DNA of 64,000 nucleotides from M3007 sp965249785 (GTDB taxonomy: Bacteria; Bacteroidota; Bacteroidia; Chitinophagales; Saprospiraceae), in contig CBDFMU010000046.1 of NCBI GenBank assembly GCA_965249785.1, positions 26,280 through 90,279 on the forward strand, read 5' to 3'. The notes beneath the pieces were generated by a model that was given only the letters and a program-made list of their open reading frames with translations, was not told where the DNA came from and searched no databases. Position 1 is the first letter of the stretch; each line of letters starts with the position of its first letter. The position numbers were made by a program, and so were the translations under genes. This document shows, piece after piece, positions 37,235-45,433 of this stretch.

Positions 37235-37684
37235 ATGACCCTTACGCTACGCAAAATCCACCGCTATATCTGGTTCGCTTTCGCTTTGTTGCTCCCATTG
37301 GGCTGGTTGGCTGCGATCTGGGCCCTCCCGGAAACGATCTGGCAAACGCCGGTACACCTGAATCAGCTGCCCCAACTCCCGCGCCTGTTACAATCCAGAG
37401 AATCCGGCGATTTTGTCATAAACCTTCGGCAAGATAGTCTGGAACAATACCGGCAAATCGAGATATTTATCAAAAAACCACAGGTCAACCCCAGCACGGT
37501 GGTGATCCTCGAAACGATTGATCCAACCAAAGGCAAGCAGGAGCAGTTATTGGGTTTGCTCGGCAGCCGGGGTGCCTGGCGTTTCAATTTGGACAGTTTG
37601 ACGGCTCAACAGCCGAATTTCAAGATCCGATTGGAAGACAATATTCAACATCGCGTATTGAGACAAATCACTTTCGAGCGATAA
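37235..37684 (+). CDS. Membrane-anchored protein of the Rieske cluster
   Basis: A 149-residue protein from ATG 37235, with one N-terminal TM helix (IWFAFALLLPLGWLAAIWAL, ~12-31) and a ~115-residue beta-rich exterior domain (VNPSTVVILETIDPTKGKQE, LLGSRGAWRFNLDSL). A longer open frame upstream overlaps the 71-residue gene out of frame and is not credible. The family is not recognised. It is tightly packed between the two-TM gene and the FRD/Rieske gene and is probably an accessory protein of that redox module (inference). Confidence 0.75.
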   Translation: MTLTLRKIHRYIWFAFALLLPLGWLAAIWALPETIWQTPVHLNQLPQLPRLLQSRESGDFVINLRQDSLEQYRQIEIFIKKPQVNPSTVVILETIDPTKGKQEQLLGLLGSRGAWRFNLDSLTAQQPNFKIRLEDNIQHRVLRQITFER

Positions 37685-37720
37685 ATACAATCCTTTAACC
37701 AACTTCAACCGATCTGCACC

Positions 37721-38782
37721 ATGTCCGTCATCTATGACCCCATTCATTGGACTCCGCACAAAAAATTGTACGATCGGCTGCTGTTGACCTTTGTCGTGCT
37801 TTATCTCGCCCTGTTCTGCGGGCTGCAAGCGGTGCTGTTCCCGCAAGTAACCATAGAGACCCTGATCATTCGTGCCACCGGCACTTTGGCATTTTTGATG
37901 CTCCATATTATCCTCTGCATCGGGCCATTATGCCGCCTGAATACCCGGTTTCTGCCCTTGCTCTACAATCGGCGGCACTTTGGCGTGGCGATGTTTTTCA
38001 TCGGACTCGTGCACGGCGCGTTTAGTATTTTTCAATTTCATGCCCTCGGCAATGCTGACCCCATTGTTTCGGTATTTGTGTCGAATACGCACTTCGGTTC
38101 TTTAACGCGGTTTCCATTCCAGTCTTTGGGTTTTTTTGCACTGATGATCCTGTTTGTCATGGCCGCTACCAGCCATGATTTCTGGCTAAAAAACCTGACT
38201 CCGCCGGTTTGGAAGACGCTGCACCTGGGCGTATATCTCGCCTACGCCTTGCTATTGATGCACGTAATGCTCGGCGTGATTCAATTGGAGCAATCGCCGG
38301 TATTGATCGGCCTGGTCGGGCTTGGGATGTTCACCGTTGCCGGACTGCACGTAGTGGCTGCTTACCAGCAAACGAAAAAAGACCGGGCGGCCCAGCCAGC
38401 CAGAACCGAAGCAGCAATCTCCAATATTCCAGCCGGTTTTGTGCATGCCTGTGCAGTGTCCGACATCCCCGAGAACCGGGCCAAAATGTTGCTCATTCAA
38501 GGCGAAAATATCGCCCTTTTCAAATATGACAACAAACTCTCGGCGGTACATAACCTCTGCAAGCATCAAAACGGCCCGCTCAGCGAAGGAAAGATCATAG
38601 ACGGCTGTATTACCTGTCCGTGGCATGGGTACCAGTATTTGCCAGAAAACGGCCAATCGCCGCCGCCTTTCACCGAAAAAGTTTGTACTTACGACGTGCT
38701 GGTGGAGGATGCGCAGGTGTACCTGAATCCCACACCTTATCCGGAAGGAACGGCCAGGCCGCCAGCGGTTATTGGGTCATAA
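37721..38782 (+). CDS. Ferric-reductase-like transmembrane protein fused to a Rieske 2Fe-2S domain
   Basis: A 353-residue protein. Residues ~20-215 form six TM helices of the ferric-reductase/heme b type, with His candidates in LMLHIILCIG, IGLVHGAFS, LHLGVYLAYALLLMH and LHVVAAY. The C-terminal domain (~240-345) is a Rieske centre with the ligands Cys-x-His in LCKHQNGPLSEG and Cys-x-x-His in CITCPWHGYQY. Together these suggest a membrane electron-transfer protein passing electrons between heme b and a soluble 2Fe-2S domain. Partner and substrate are unknown. It is fifth in a tight plus-strand cluster, just ahead of the Crp fusion. Confidence 0.88.
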   Translation: MSVIYDPIHWTPHKKLYDRLLLTFVVLYLALFCGLQAVLFPQVTIETLIIRATGTLAFLMLHIILCIGPLCRLNTRFLPLLYNRRHFGVAMFFIGLVHGAFSIFQFHALGNADPIVSVFVSNTHFGSLTRFPFQSLGFFALMILFVMAATSHDFWLKNLTPPVWKTLHLGVYLAYALLLMHVMLGVIQLEQSPVLIGLVGLGMFTVAGLHVVAAYQQTKKDRAAQPARTEAAISNIPAGFVHACAVSDIPENRAKMLLIQGENIALFKYDNKLSAVHNLCKHQNGPLSEGKIIDGCITCPWHGYQYLPENGQSPPPFTEKVCTYDVLVEDAQVYLNPTPYPEGTARPPAVIGS

Positions 38783-38795
38783 AAATCATTTGATC

Positions 38796-40322
38796 ATGGA
38801 ACAAGATTCAGAATTTTATATCGGCTGGCAAGCCACCGCGCCACCCACTTTTAAAAAAGCCATCCGACGTTTTGTCTTTGGCCTATGCCTGCTGGTGCCC
38901 GTGCTGGCCCTCGCCATTGTATATTTTCAAAAAGGCTTTTCCAACGGCAATTTTGAATATGGAAAAACAACCGAGTTGGAAGGCGTTTTTACCCGCATAC
39001 CGGTGCCTTTTTTAACGATCAAAATTGGAGAAAATCCATCGGGAACCCCAGTTTTAAAAAAAATCCTCTTGGTCGGGTCTGGCAAGTTTGGGTTTACCAT
39101 TGATCCTGCAATAATAAAGGAAGGAGTGCCGGTCAAAGTATCCGGTTTTCTGATTTACAACGATGGCAAAACGGCTTTTCAAGTGGAAAATATAACCCCG
39201 TTGGGCGAGGGCATTTTTCCAGCCCACCCGGTCCCTTCTGTTCATCCCAACGGTCCCTTCATTACCCTTTGCGGTGAAATCACGGACCCTAAATGCCTGC
39301 TCGGCGTGATGAATCCCGGCGAGGGCAAACCACACCGCGATTGCGCGATCAGATGTATAAGCGGAGGACTACCGCCGGTGCTGAAAGTTGCCAATGAAGT
39401 CGGCGAAACCGAATATTACCTCCTTGTCGGGCCGGATGGGACACCCATCAATGAGCAACTGCTTGATTTTGTCGGCGATGGGGTAGCGCTCTGTGGCCGA
39501 TTAGAACAGCAATCTGATTGGTGGGTACTCTATACCGACCTCAGTACCTGCAAAAGAATCAATAAGGCTTCGCTGCATCCGGGGCTCTATGTGCCACTAA
39601 TTCAAAACCATTCGTCGCGTACATTTGAACCAACTTTCCGTATTATGAACAAAAGCGTCTGGTTTTTTGAAGAAGTTGATTTATACGAGATTCTCTGCCC
39701 GTACAAATATAAAGACCATCTGAAATCGCATCCATTGAGTTGTTATAATAAAACTGACTTTCTATTTATGGAAGGGGAGGCTGCGCGCGAACTGTTTTTG
39801 GTTGCCGAAGGGCGGGTTAAGGTGAGTTTTTATGACCATGAAGGCAATGAGCAGGTGATTGCTTTTCTGGGCAAAGGCGAGATTCTGGGCGAAACAGCCC
39901 TGTTTGGTCAGATTAAATATCGGGAGTTTGCGCAAGCCGTCACCGACCGGACCATGATCTGCAAATTGGGGCTTGAAAAAGCCCGGGAACTGGCCCGCGA
40001 TTATGTGCCCTTCTCCCTCACCATCACCAAGCGATTTGGCGAACGCACCCAAAAACTCGAACGCCGCCTGCAAATACTGCTGTTTAAGGATGCCCGCCAG
40101 CGACTGGTGGAATTTCTAAAAGACCTGTGCCGTGATATAGGCACCCCCTCGCGTACAGGGGTCAAGGTAATGCTTGAAATCACGCAGAGCGATATTGCCG
40201 CGCTCATCGGCTCGTCGCGCAAGACAGTATCCTTACTTTTTACGGACTTGGAAGAGGCCGACCTGGTAAAATTTTATGGGCGGAAAGAGATCTATATAGC
40301 CGATGTGGAGAAACTGGTTTGA
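38796..40322 (+). CDS. Membrane-anchored domain fused to a Crp/Fnr-type regulator
   Basis: A 508-residue open frame. Residues ~20-45 hold a TM helix (FVFGLCLLVPVLALAIVYF), then a ~220-residue beta-rich domain with Cys in ITLCGEITDPKCLLG. From ~285 (MNKSVWFFEEVDLYEIL) a complete Crp/Fnr regulator follows: the cyclic-nucleotide-binding-like beta roll (FMEGEAARELFLVAEGRVKV, GEILGETALFG) and an HTH (EITQSDIAALIGSSRKTVS). The linker before that Met (SLHPGLYVPLIQNHSSRTFE) looks like translated spacer, so the gene may be a recent fusion by stop loss, or two genes joined by an assembly error. If real it is an unusual membrane-tethered transcription factor beside the redox gene it may control. Confidence 0.7.
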   Translation: MEQDSEFYIGWQATAPPTFKKAIRRFVFGLCLLVPVLALAIVYFQKGFSNGNFEYGKTTELEGVFTRIPVPFLTIKIGENPSGTPVLKKILLVGSGKFGFTIDPAIIKEGVPVKVSGFLIYNDGKTAFQVENITPLGEGIFPAHPVPSVHPNGPFITLCGEITDPKCLLGVMNPGEGKPHRDCAIRCISGGLPPVLKVANEVGETEYYLLVGPDGTPINEQLLDFVGDGVALCGRLEQQSDWWVLYTDLSTCKRINKASLHPGLYVPLIQNHSSRTFEPTFRIMNKSVWFFEEVDLYEILCPYKYKDHLKSHPLSCYNKTDFLFMEGEAARELFLVAEGRVKVSFYDHEGNEQVIAFLGKGEILGETALFGQIKYREFAQAVTDRTMICKLGLEKARELARDYVPFSLTITKRFGERTQKLERRLQILLFKDARQRLVEFLKDLCRDIGTPSRTGVKVMLEITQSDIAALIGSSRKTVSLLFTDLEEADLVKFYGRKEIYIADVEKLV

Positions 40323-40471
40323 GAAATTTTCTCCACTGTTACCCCCGTAACATCCCATCCGTTGCGCACGCCGCACCTTTGTCTCATTATTTCAAAAGGA
40401 CGGCGAAAAAATCGCCAGCCAGCAATAAGCACCTCTCCTCTATTCATTTACATCTCTTGCCCACATGCAAT

Positions 40472-41287
40472 ATGTATCAGCAACCAAATAATCGCCTCAA
40501 AAAACAAACCTGTATCGTGACAGGCGCCAACTCTGGTATTGGACGCGCCATTGCGGTAGCTATGGCCCGAGATGGCGCTAACGTAGTCGTCAATTACGTT
40601 TTTGGTGAGGAAGCCGCCCAACAAGTGGTGGACGAAATCAATCACATGGGCGGCATTGCCATTGCTTTCAAGGCCGATGTGAGCAAAGAAGACCAGGTGA
40701 TCGCCATGTTCAAAGAAACCGTTGCCACCTTTGGTACGGTTGATATTTTGGTAAACAACGCCGGGCTTCAACGCGACTCCGCATTTCACGAAATGAGTCT
40801 GCAAGACTGGCAATTTGTGCTTGATGTGAATCTTACCGGACAGTTTTTATGCGCGCGGGAAGCGATTAGGGAGTTTTTGCGCCGCGGGCCACGCCCCGAT
40901 GTGTCCGTTGCGTTGGGTAAAATCATTTGTATGTCGTCTGTCCATGAGGTCATTCCATGGGGAGGCCACGTCAACTATGCGGCCTCCAAAGGCGGTGTAA
41001 TGTTGATGATGAAATCACTGGCCCAGGAGTACGGTCCAAATAAGATTCGGGTCAATTCCGTTGGGCCGGGTGCTATCAAAACACCCATCAACCGTTCCGC
41101 GTGGGAAACCCCGGAGGCAGAGGCTAAACTGCTCCAACTGATTCCTTACAGCCGGGTTGGAGAGACTTCTGATATTGGTGCTGTTGCCGTATGGCTGGCC
41201 TCCGATGAATCAGATTATATTCATGGAACCACGATTTTTGTGGATGGTGGCATGACGCTGTATCCAGGCTTTACGGAAAATGGGTAA
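40472..41287 (+). CDS. SDR, glucose 1-dehydrogenase-like
   Basis: A 271-residue classical SDR from ATG 40472. Cofactor loop TGANSGIGRAIAVAM, NNAG in ILVNNAGLQ, catalytic Ser/Tyr/Lys in ICMSSVHEV and VNYAASKGGVMLMM, the VNSVGPGAIKTPIN loop, and the C-terminal GTTIFVDGGMTLYPGF, characteristic of bacterial glucose 1-dehydrogenases. It would oxidise glucose or a related sugar with NAD(P)+. With a glucosidase and a debranching enzyme in the same cluster a route from glycogen-like glucan to glucose to gluconolactone is plausible (inference). The open frame before 40472 is not supported. Confidence 0.9.
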   Translation: MYQQPNNRLKKQTCIVTGANSGIGRAIAVAMARDGANVVVNYVFGEEAAQQVVDEINHMGGIAIAFKADVSKEDQVIAMFKETVATFGTVDILVNNAGLQRDSAFHEMSLQDWQFVLDVNLTGQFLCAREAIREFLRRGPRPDVSVALGKIICMSSVHEVIPWGGHVNYAASKGGVMLMMKSLAQEYGPNKIRVNSVGPGAIKTPINRSAWETPEAEAKLLQLIPYSRVGETSDIGAVAVWLASDESDYIHGTTIFVDGGMTLYPGFTENG

Positions 41288-41304
41288 TGCGGCGTGCTGG
41301 AATT

Positions 41305-41565
41305 TCATTTATCCCCAAAACAAGGCATGACATCTTTTTCAAAATAAGGCTCCTGATTAACCGGATGGTCAATGATTGACTCCCTATCCTGTGCAAAATA
41401 CACGAAATGTTGTATGCTATCTTTAGGGATAGGACATATCGCATTTACATATTTTTTATAGGCATCTTTATACTTATCGGCAGGGTTTTGCCAAGATTGA
41501 GCACCAATAGATGTCCAGAATATGAACAAAGCAAAAAATAGGCTGCTTTTGTAGATCGAATTCAT
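41305..41565 (-). CDS. Small exported protein of unknown function
   Basis: An 86-residue protein with a signal peptide (SSLFFALFIFWTSIGAQ) and a mature part of ~63 residues with two Cys (NAICPIPKDS, VMPCFGDK) that could form a disulfide in the periplasm. I do not recognise the family. It is AT-rich, convergent to the SDR gene, and upstream of a beta-barrel gene with an in-frame stop that also carries a signal peptide; the three AT-rich minus-strand genes from 41.3 to 43.2 kb look like one acquired block. Confidence 0.7.
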   Translation of the reverse strand: MNSIYKSSLFFALFIFWTSIGAQSWQNPADKYKDAYKKYVNAICPIPKDSIQHFVYFAQDRESIIDHPVNQEPYFEKDVMPCFGDK

Positions 41566-41658
41566 TTTTCTAATTTATTGGTGCAACGATTACATTGACA
41601 CAACCGCCGCATTGGGCTTTGGATCTTAAAAAGTGCCTGAACCCGCCAGTACAGTGGC

Positions 41659-42564
41659 CTAAAACCTAAACCTATATTCCAAATTTCCTATAAAACTTCT
41701 GGTTAATCCATCCGGCCTAACTTTCCTTACTATTAACGGTGCTCCAAAATTTAATTGCAGTGCACTTTTACTGGAAATATCGTAGTCCAGATAAACATTC
41801 ACATTGAGCGTCAGGCCATCGGAACCTGCTATTTCATGTATATAACCCAACTCATCTATATACTTATCTTTTGCCAAATGATATATGGGCAGCAAACTCG
41901 GCGTAATTTTGAATGTACTATTTAAAGTTAATGGATAAGAAACACGTAGTAAAACATCGCCGCTCCGTTTGAATCCACTGGTAGCAATAAAATCTCCCAG
42001 TTCCAACTTAATTGGATGGTATCCAGCTCCAGCTATAAATTCATTTTTATTTTGTGATAGCGGATATTGCAAGGCTGTTACTAATTGCAGACGCTTTATT
42101 TTAAAGCTAAAACCCATAATCATATCAAAGGTACCCAGGCTGGACTGATAGTCCATAGGCAGTGGCCAACCATCGTATTTTTTGTTAGCCTTATTAAAAG
42201 GAATTTTTACACCAACAGTAAGCTTGACAATATTACGAATAGTATAATTATCGCTTATAAACAGATCCGAAATTCCAAAGGTGGAAATTCCATTTCCATT
42301 TTGGTCAAGGCTAGTTAGTTTAAAATCCATCCTAGCGGATTTTTATAATTCCAGATAATTGCCAAGTACAGAAATATCGTGGTCGGCCTGTCCGTAGGAA
42401 GCACCGATTTTTATTTGACTGATTATCTGTGATGAATCAATAATTTCCTGCGGCTTAAAACTATTGATAGTACAAACGCCAGCGTCACTACATCCCTGGG
42501 CGTTTATATGATTTACTATTAAAAATAGTAGCAATGTTGTTAAAATCTTAATTTTTAGAGTCAT
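41659..42564 (-). pseudogene. Outer-membrane beta-barrel protein with an in-frame stop
   Basis: One frame of 301 codons runs from ATG 42564 to 41659 but contains a single TAA at 42343-42345. The first part has a signal peptide (ILTTLLLFLIVNHINAQG) and IGASYGQADHDISVLGNYLE; the second continues KLTSLDQNGNGISTFGISDL, alternating beta strands, and an aromatic C-terminal strand (FIGNLEYRFRF), as expected for an outer-membrane barrel (transporter-like family of Bacteroidota). A single base change at codon 74 would restore a normal ~300-residue protein. A downstream ATG at 42330 could yield a leaderless fragment, which would not be exported. Confidence 0.8.
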
Positions 42565-42602
42565 AATTCTATTATTTAATATTTATATTAGAATCAACCA
42601 GA

Positions 42603-43163
42603 CTAATATATAAAAGGAATCAACCTTTTTGTAGTTTTCTGATACGCTATATACTCTTCGCCAAAATGTTCCACTAAAACTTTTTCTTCCACTTTTATAC
42701 GATTTATGAAAGCGACAATTATAGCAGCAGAGACGAGGATTAAAGAAATCCAGTTATTAAGCGAGAGGCCAAATCCAACAAAAGAGAGCAGCGATGCGAA
42801 ATAAGAGGGATGTCTCAAATACTTATAGAAACCGTCTTTTTTTAATCGGTGGTCTTCTCTTATGGTAACATCGACGGTAAAAAATTGTCCCAATGATCTG
42901 ATAATAACCAGTCTTAATACTACTCCAATCAGTATCATAGCAAGCCCCAGATAAGGAATAATAAGATTGGTAGAAATAGGAGCGTAGTAATTCATAGCGA
43001 TCAGGATCGCCAAAGTGATACTAATACTTATAGTAATCCAAATGAGCGATAACGAATTTTTATCCGCATCTTGTTGGTCCGTTGTCTTGGAACGCATGAA
43101 CCTATTCAAAAGCACTTCTGACAAACCCCAGGCAATGTAAGCAAGTAGAAATATCAAATTCAT
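42603..43163 (-). CDS. Isoprenylcysteine carboxylmethyltransferase-family membrane protein
   Basis: A 186-residue integral membrane protein from ATG 43163. Four to five TM helices are visible (MNLIFLLAYIAWGLSEVLL; ISISITLAILIAMNYYAPIS; LIIPYLGLAMILIGVVLR; and ISLILVSAAIIVAFINRI). The SAM-binding C-terminal signature of ICMT/PEMT-like enzymes is clear: LKKDGFYKYLRHPSYFASLL and EEKVLVEHFGEEYIAYQ with the final KKRLIPFIY-like end. It would methylate a lipid or small molecule, not prenylated protein, in bacteria. A longer frame to 43247 adds no recognisable sequence. AT-rich like its neighbours. Confidence 0.82.
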   Translation of the reverse strand: MNLIFLLAYIAWGLSEVLLNRFMRSKTTDQQDADKNSLSLIWITISISITLAILIAMNYYAPISTNLIIPYLGLAMILIGVVLRLVIIRSLGQFFTVDVTIREDHRLKKDGFYKYLRHPSYFASLLSFVGFGLSLNNWISLILVSAAIIVAFINRIKVEEKVLVEHFGEEYIAYQKTTKRLIPFIY

Positions 43164-43318
43164 AATAGTTATAGCTGGTTGAGAGTGCTGTAAAAGATTT
43201 AGTTTTTGATTTTCAGTACTTTGCTTTCCACACCCCTTCAAGATCACGGTACGTTGACTATAATGGCGAAAGTGCCTTATAGAAAGGCAACGATACTGGT
43301 GGGTGCATAAGTAGTTTT

Positions 43319-44293
43319 CTATTTAGCGTTTTCAGCCGTTTTATTAAACAAACTTTCCACAAAAGCCCGTTTATTGAAAATCTGCAACTTATCAATGCTC
43401 TCGCCTACCCCAATATACTTGATCGGAATTTTGAATTGATCGCTGATACTGATCGCTACGCCACCTTTGGCTGTGCCGTCCAGTTTGGTGAGAGCCAGCG
43501 CGGTAATAGGTGCCACTTCGGTGAATTGTCGGGCTTGTTCCTGGGCGTTTTGGCCGGTACTAGCGTCCAGCACGAGTAGCACGTCGTGGGGCGCACCGGG
43601 CAGTTTCTTATCAATACTGCGATGGATTTTGCCGAGTTCCTGCATCAGATGCGACTTGTTATGCAGTCGGCCCGCCGTGTCGATGATAGCGATGTCACAG
43701 CCATGTTCTACGGCGTAATTGGTGGTTTCGTAGGCCACGGCGGCAGGATCGGCGTTCATGCCTTTGGAATAAAAATCGCAGCCTACGCGTTTGGCCCAGA
43801 TGCCCAATTGCTCTACGGCGGCGGCGCGAAAAGTGTCGGCAGCACCCAACACCACTTTATAACCTTTTTGCTGGAATTGGTAGGCCAATTTGCCAATGGT
43901 AGTGGTTTTGCCCACGCCATTTACCCCGATGACGAGCAGCACATACGGCTTTTTACCCTCCGGTATTTCATAGTCGTCGGCATCGGCGGTGTTGTTCTCG
44001 GCCAGCAACTGCACGATCTCGTCGCGCAGGATTGCATTGAGTTCCGAAGTATTCACATACTTGTCGCGGGACACCCGATCTTCTATCCGTTTGATGATTT
44101 TTATGGTGGTGTCCAGCCCTACATCGCTGGTAATCAGGATGTTCTCTACTTCATCCAGCACCTCAATGTCTACAGTACTCTTGCCAGCTACGGCGCGGGT
44201 GAGTTTGTCGAAAATGCCTTCTTTGGTTTTTTCCAGCCCCTTATCGAGGTCTTCTTTCTTTTCGCGACTAAAAAATTTGTTGAAAAAGCTCAT
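43319..44293 (-). CDS. ftsY: Signal recognition particle receptor FtsY
   Basis: A 324-residue SRP-docking GTPase. The N domain spans ~15-95, followed by the G domain with the P-loop GVNGVGKTTTIGKLAYQFQQ, DTFRAAAVEQLGIWA, AIIDTAGRLHNKSHLMQELG, LVLDASTGQNA, LTKLDGTAKGG and the GVGESIDKLQIFNKRAFVESLF end. There is almost no acidic A domain, which is normal for Bacteroidota FtsY. It targets SRP-ribosome complexes to the SecYEG translocon at the inner membrane. Two large TTGAG/CTCAA repeat arrays start right before its start codon. Confidence 0.95.
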   Translation of the reverse strand: MSFFNKFFSREKKEDLDKGLEKTKEGIFDKLTRAVAGKSTVDIEVLDEVENILITSDVGLDTTIKIIKRIEDRVSRDKYVNTSELNAILRDEIVQLLAENNTADADDYEIPEGKKPYVLLVIGVNGVGKTTTIGKLAYQFQQKGYKVVLGAADTFRAAAVEQLGIWAKRVGCDFYSKGMNADPAAVAYETTNYAVEHGCDIAIIDTAGRLHNKSHLMQELGKIHRSIDKKLPGAPHDVLLVLDASTGQNAQEQARQFTEVAPITALALTKLDGTAKGGVAISISDQFKIPIKYIGVGESIDKLQIFNKRAFVESLFNKTAENAK

Positions 44294-44513
44294 TGTATTG
44301 TTGAGGTTGTTGAGAAAAAAGGGTGGAGACGGCTTCGCCTTGTTGAGAAAAAAGGGTGGAGATTGTATAAGTCTGATGCGATTTTCTCAACCTGCGAAGC
44401 AATCTCAACAACCTCAACATTCTCAACAACTTTCTGGTTGAGTCTGTATAAGTGTTTGACGCGATTTTCTCAACCTGCGAAGCCTCTCAACAACCTCAAC
44501 CTTCTCAACATTT
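44294..44513. repeat. TTGAG array and CTCAA array with gene-like words
   Basis: TTGTTGAGGTTGTTGAGAAAAAAGGGTGGAG repeats at 44299-44360, then from 44385 the strand orientation flips (TCTCAACCTGCGAAGCAATC, CTCAACAACCTCAACATTC) up to 44510. The segment GTATAAGTnTGATGCGATTTTCTCAACCTGCGAAGC occurs twice (44366-44400 and 44447-44481), a ~35-bp direct repeat. The array fills the whole gap between ftsY and the LytTR gene, ending just past the LytTR stop codon. Confidence 0.75.
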
Positions 44514-45293
44514 TTAAAAATTTCCCTGCCCCCGACGCACCGCATCAATCAACGTAGATTTTTTCCGGCGCGCTACTTCCACGGTTTCGCCACTTTCCAG
44601 CACCAGGTAGCCGCCTTCGCCTTTCACGTAGGTTTTCATGTAATTCATGTTCACGATGTGGCTCTTGTGAACCCGCACGAAACCCAGATTGACCATGGTC
44701 TCCTCAAAGGCTTTGATGGTGCGGCTGGCGGTGATGCGCTCGCCACCGATCATCAGGAAATGCGTATAATTGTCTTCGGCTTCCAGGCGAATAATGTCGC
44801 GCAAACGAACGAAGTGAATGCCGTCAAGCGCGGAAATACCGATTTTTTCAAAGGCATTGGGAGCGGCCGGATTATAGTTTTGTTGCAGGATTTCGAGGCG
44901 TTGCTTGGTCTCGGTGTTGCGATGGCGAATGCGGCTCACGGCTTTCATCAGGTCGTTGCCTTCGATAGGCTTTAAGACGTAATGAATGGCGGCAAAGTCA
45001 AAGGCGCGCTGCGCATATTTGTCGTAGGCGGTCACGAAAATAATATCGAAGGGCGGTTCGTCCAGCTCTTTTAAAGCATTGAACACCAGCCCGTCGGTCA
45101 GCTGAATATCGAGAATAGCCACTTCGAACTGGCCTTCATATTTGTCCACCAAACGTAGGAAATCGGCATTAGAACCTCCGGTGGCGACCACTTCTACATC
45201 GGGGCAGTAGGTGGCCAATTGGTTAAGCATATTCTGGAGGCTTTCTGGTTCGTCCTCGATCACGATGGCGCGATTATGCATAGCTGCTTGCAT
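44514..45293 (-). CDS. LytTR-family response regulator
   Basis: A 259-residue two-domain regulator. The receiver domain (~6-125) has the acidic pair in VIEDEPESL, the phosphoacceptor Asp in AILDIQLTDGLV, the conserved Thr in FVTAYDKYAQ and Lys in YVLKPIEGNDL. The LytTR DNA-binding domain (~150-255) includes FEKIGISALDGIHFVRLRDI, RLEAEDNYTHFLM, and FVRVHKSHIVNMNYMKTYVK. It would be phosphorylated by a membrane histidine kinase (not present here) and bind direct-repeat promoters. A Met at 45281 is an equally good start. The TAA stop lies at the edge of a repeat array. Confidence 0.9.
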   Translation of the reverse strand: MQAAMHNRAIVIEDEPESLQNMLNQLATYCPDVEVVATGGSNADFLRLVDKYEGQFEVAILDIQLTDGLVFNALKELDEPPFDIIFVTAYDKYAQRAFDFAAIHYVLKPIEGNDLMKAVSRIRHRNTETKQRLEILQQNYNPAAPNAFEKIGISALDGIHFVRLRDIIRLEAEDNYTHFLMIGGERITASRTIKAFEETMVNLGFVRVHKSHIVNMNYMKTYVKGEGGYLVLESGETVEVARRKKSTLIDAVRRGQGNF

Positions 45294-45366
45294 GGATATG
45301 AATTTGGGAAAAAATTGACAGGTGATTGTAGTCGGTCTGCAAAAGTCCGCATTTATTTTGTAACAA

Positions 45367-45430
45367 CGAACCCTGTTCGGCGTATTTCGCTGAACAGGGT
45401 TCGTCTTGTTTTTTCGTTGAACGGGGTTCG
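45367..45430. repeat. GAACAGGGTTCG palindrome with a half copy
   Basis: CGAACCCTGTTC (45367-45378) and GAACAGGGTTCG (45392-45403) form a 12-bp perfect stem around a 13-nt loop. After TCTTGTTTTTT, a partial copy GAACGGGGTTCG follows at 45418-45429. It lies just upstream of the LytTR gene and after the mltD stop codon, and can act as a terminator-like stem for the plus-strand direction; its role on the minus strand is unclear. Confidence 0.6.
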
Positions 45431-45433
45431 ACG

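Noticed and set aside
43586..44557. A 323-residue plus-strand gene opposite ftsY
   Set aside because: It is the antisense of ftsY and runs on into the TTGAG array; ftsY has all SRP-receptor motifs on the minus strand.
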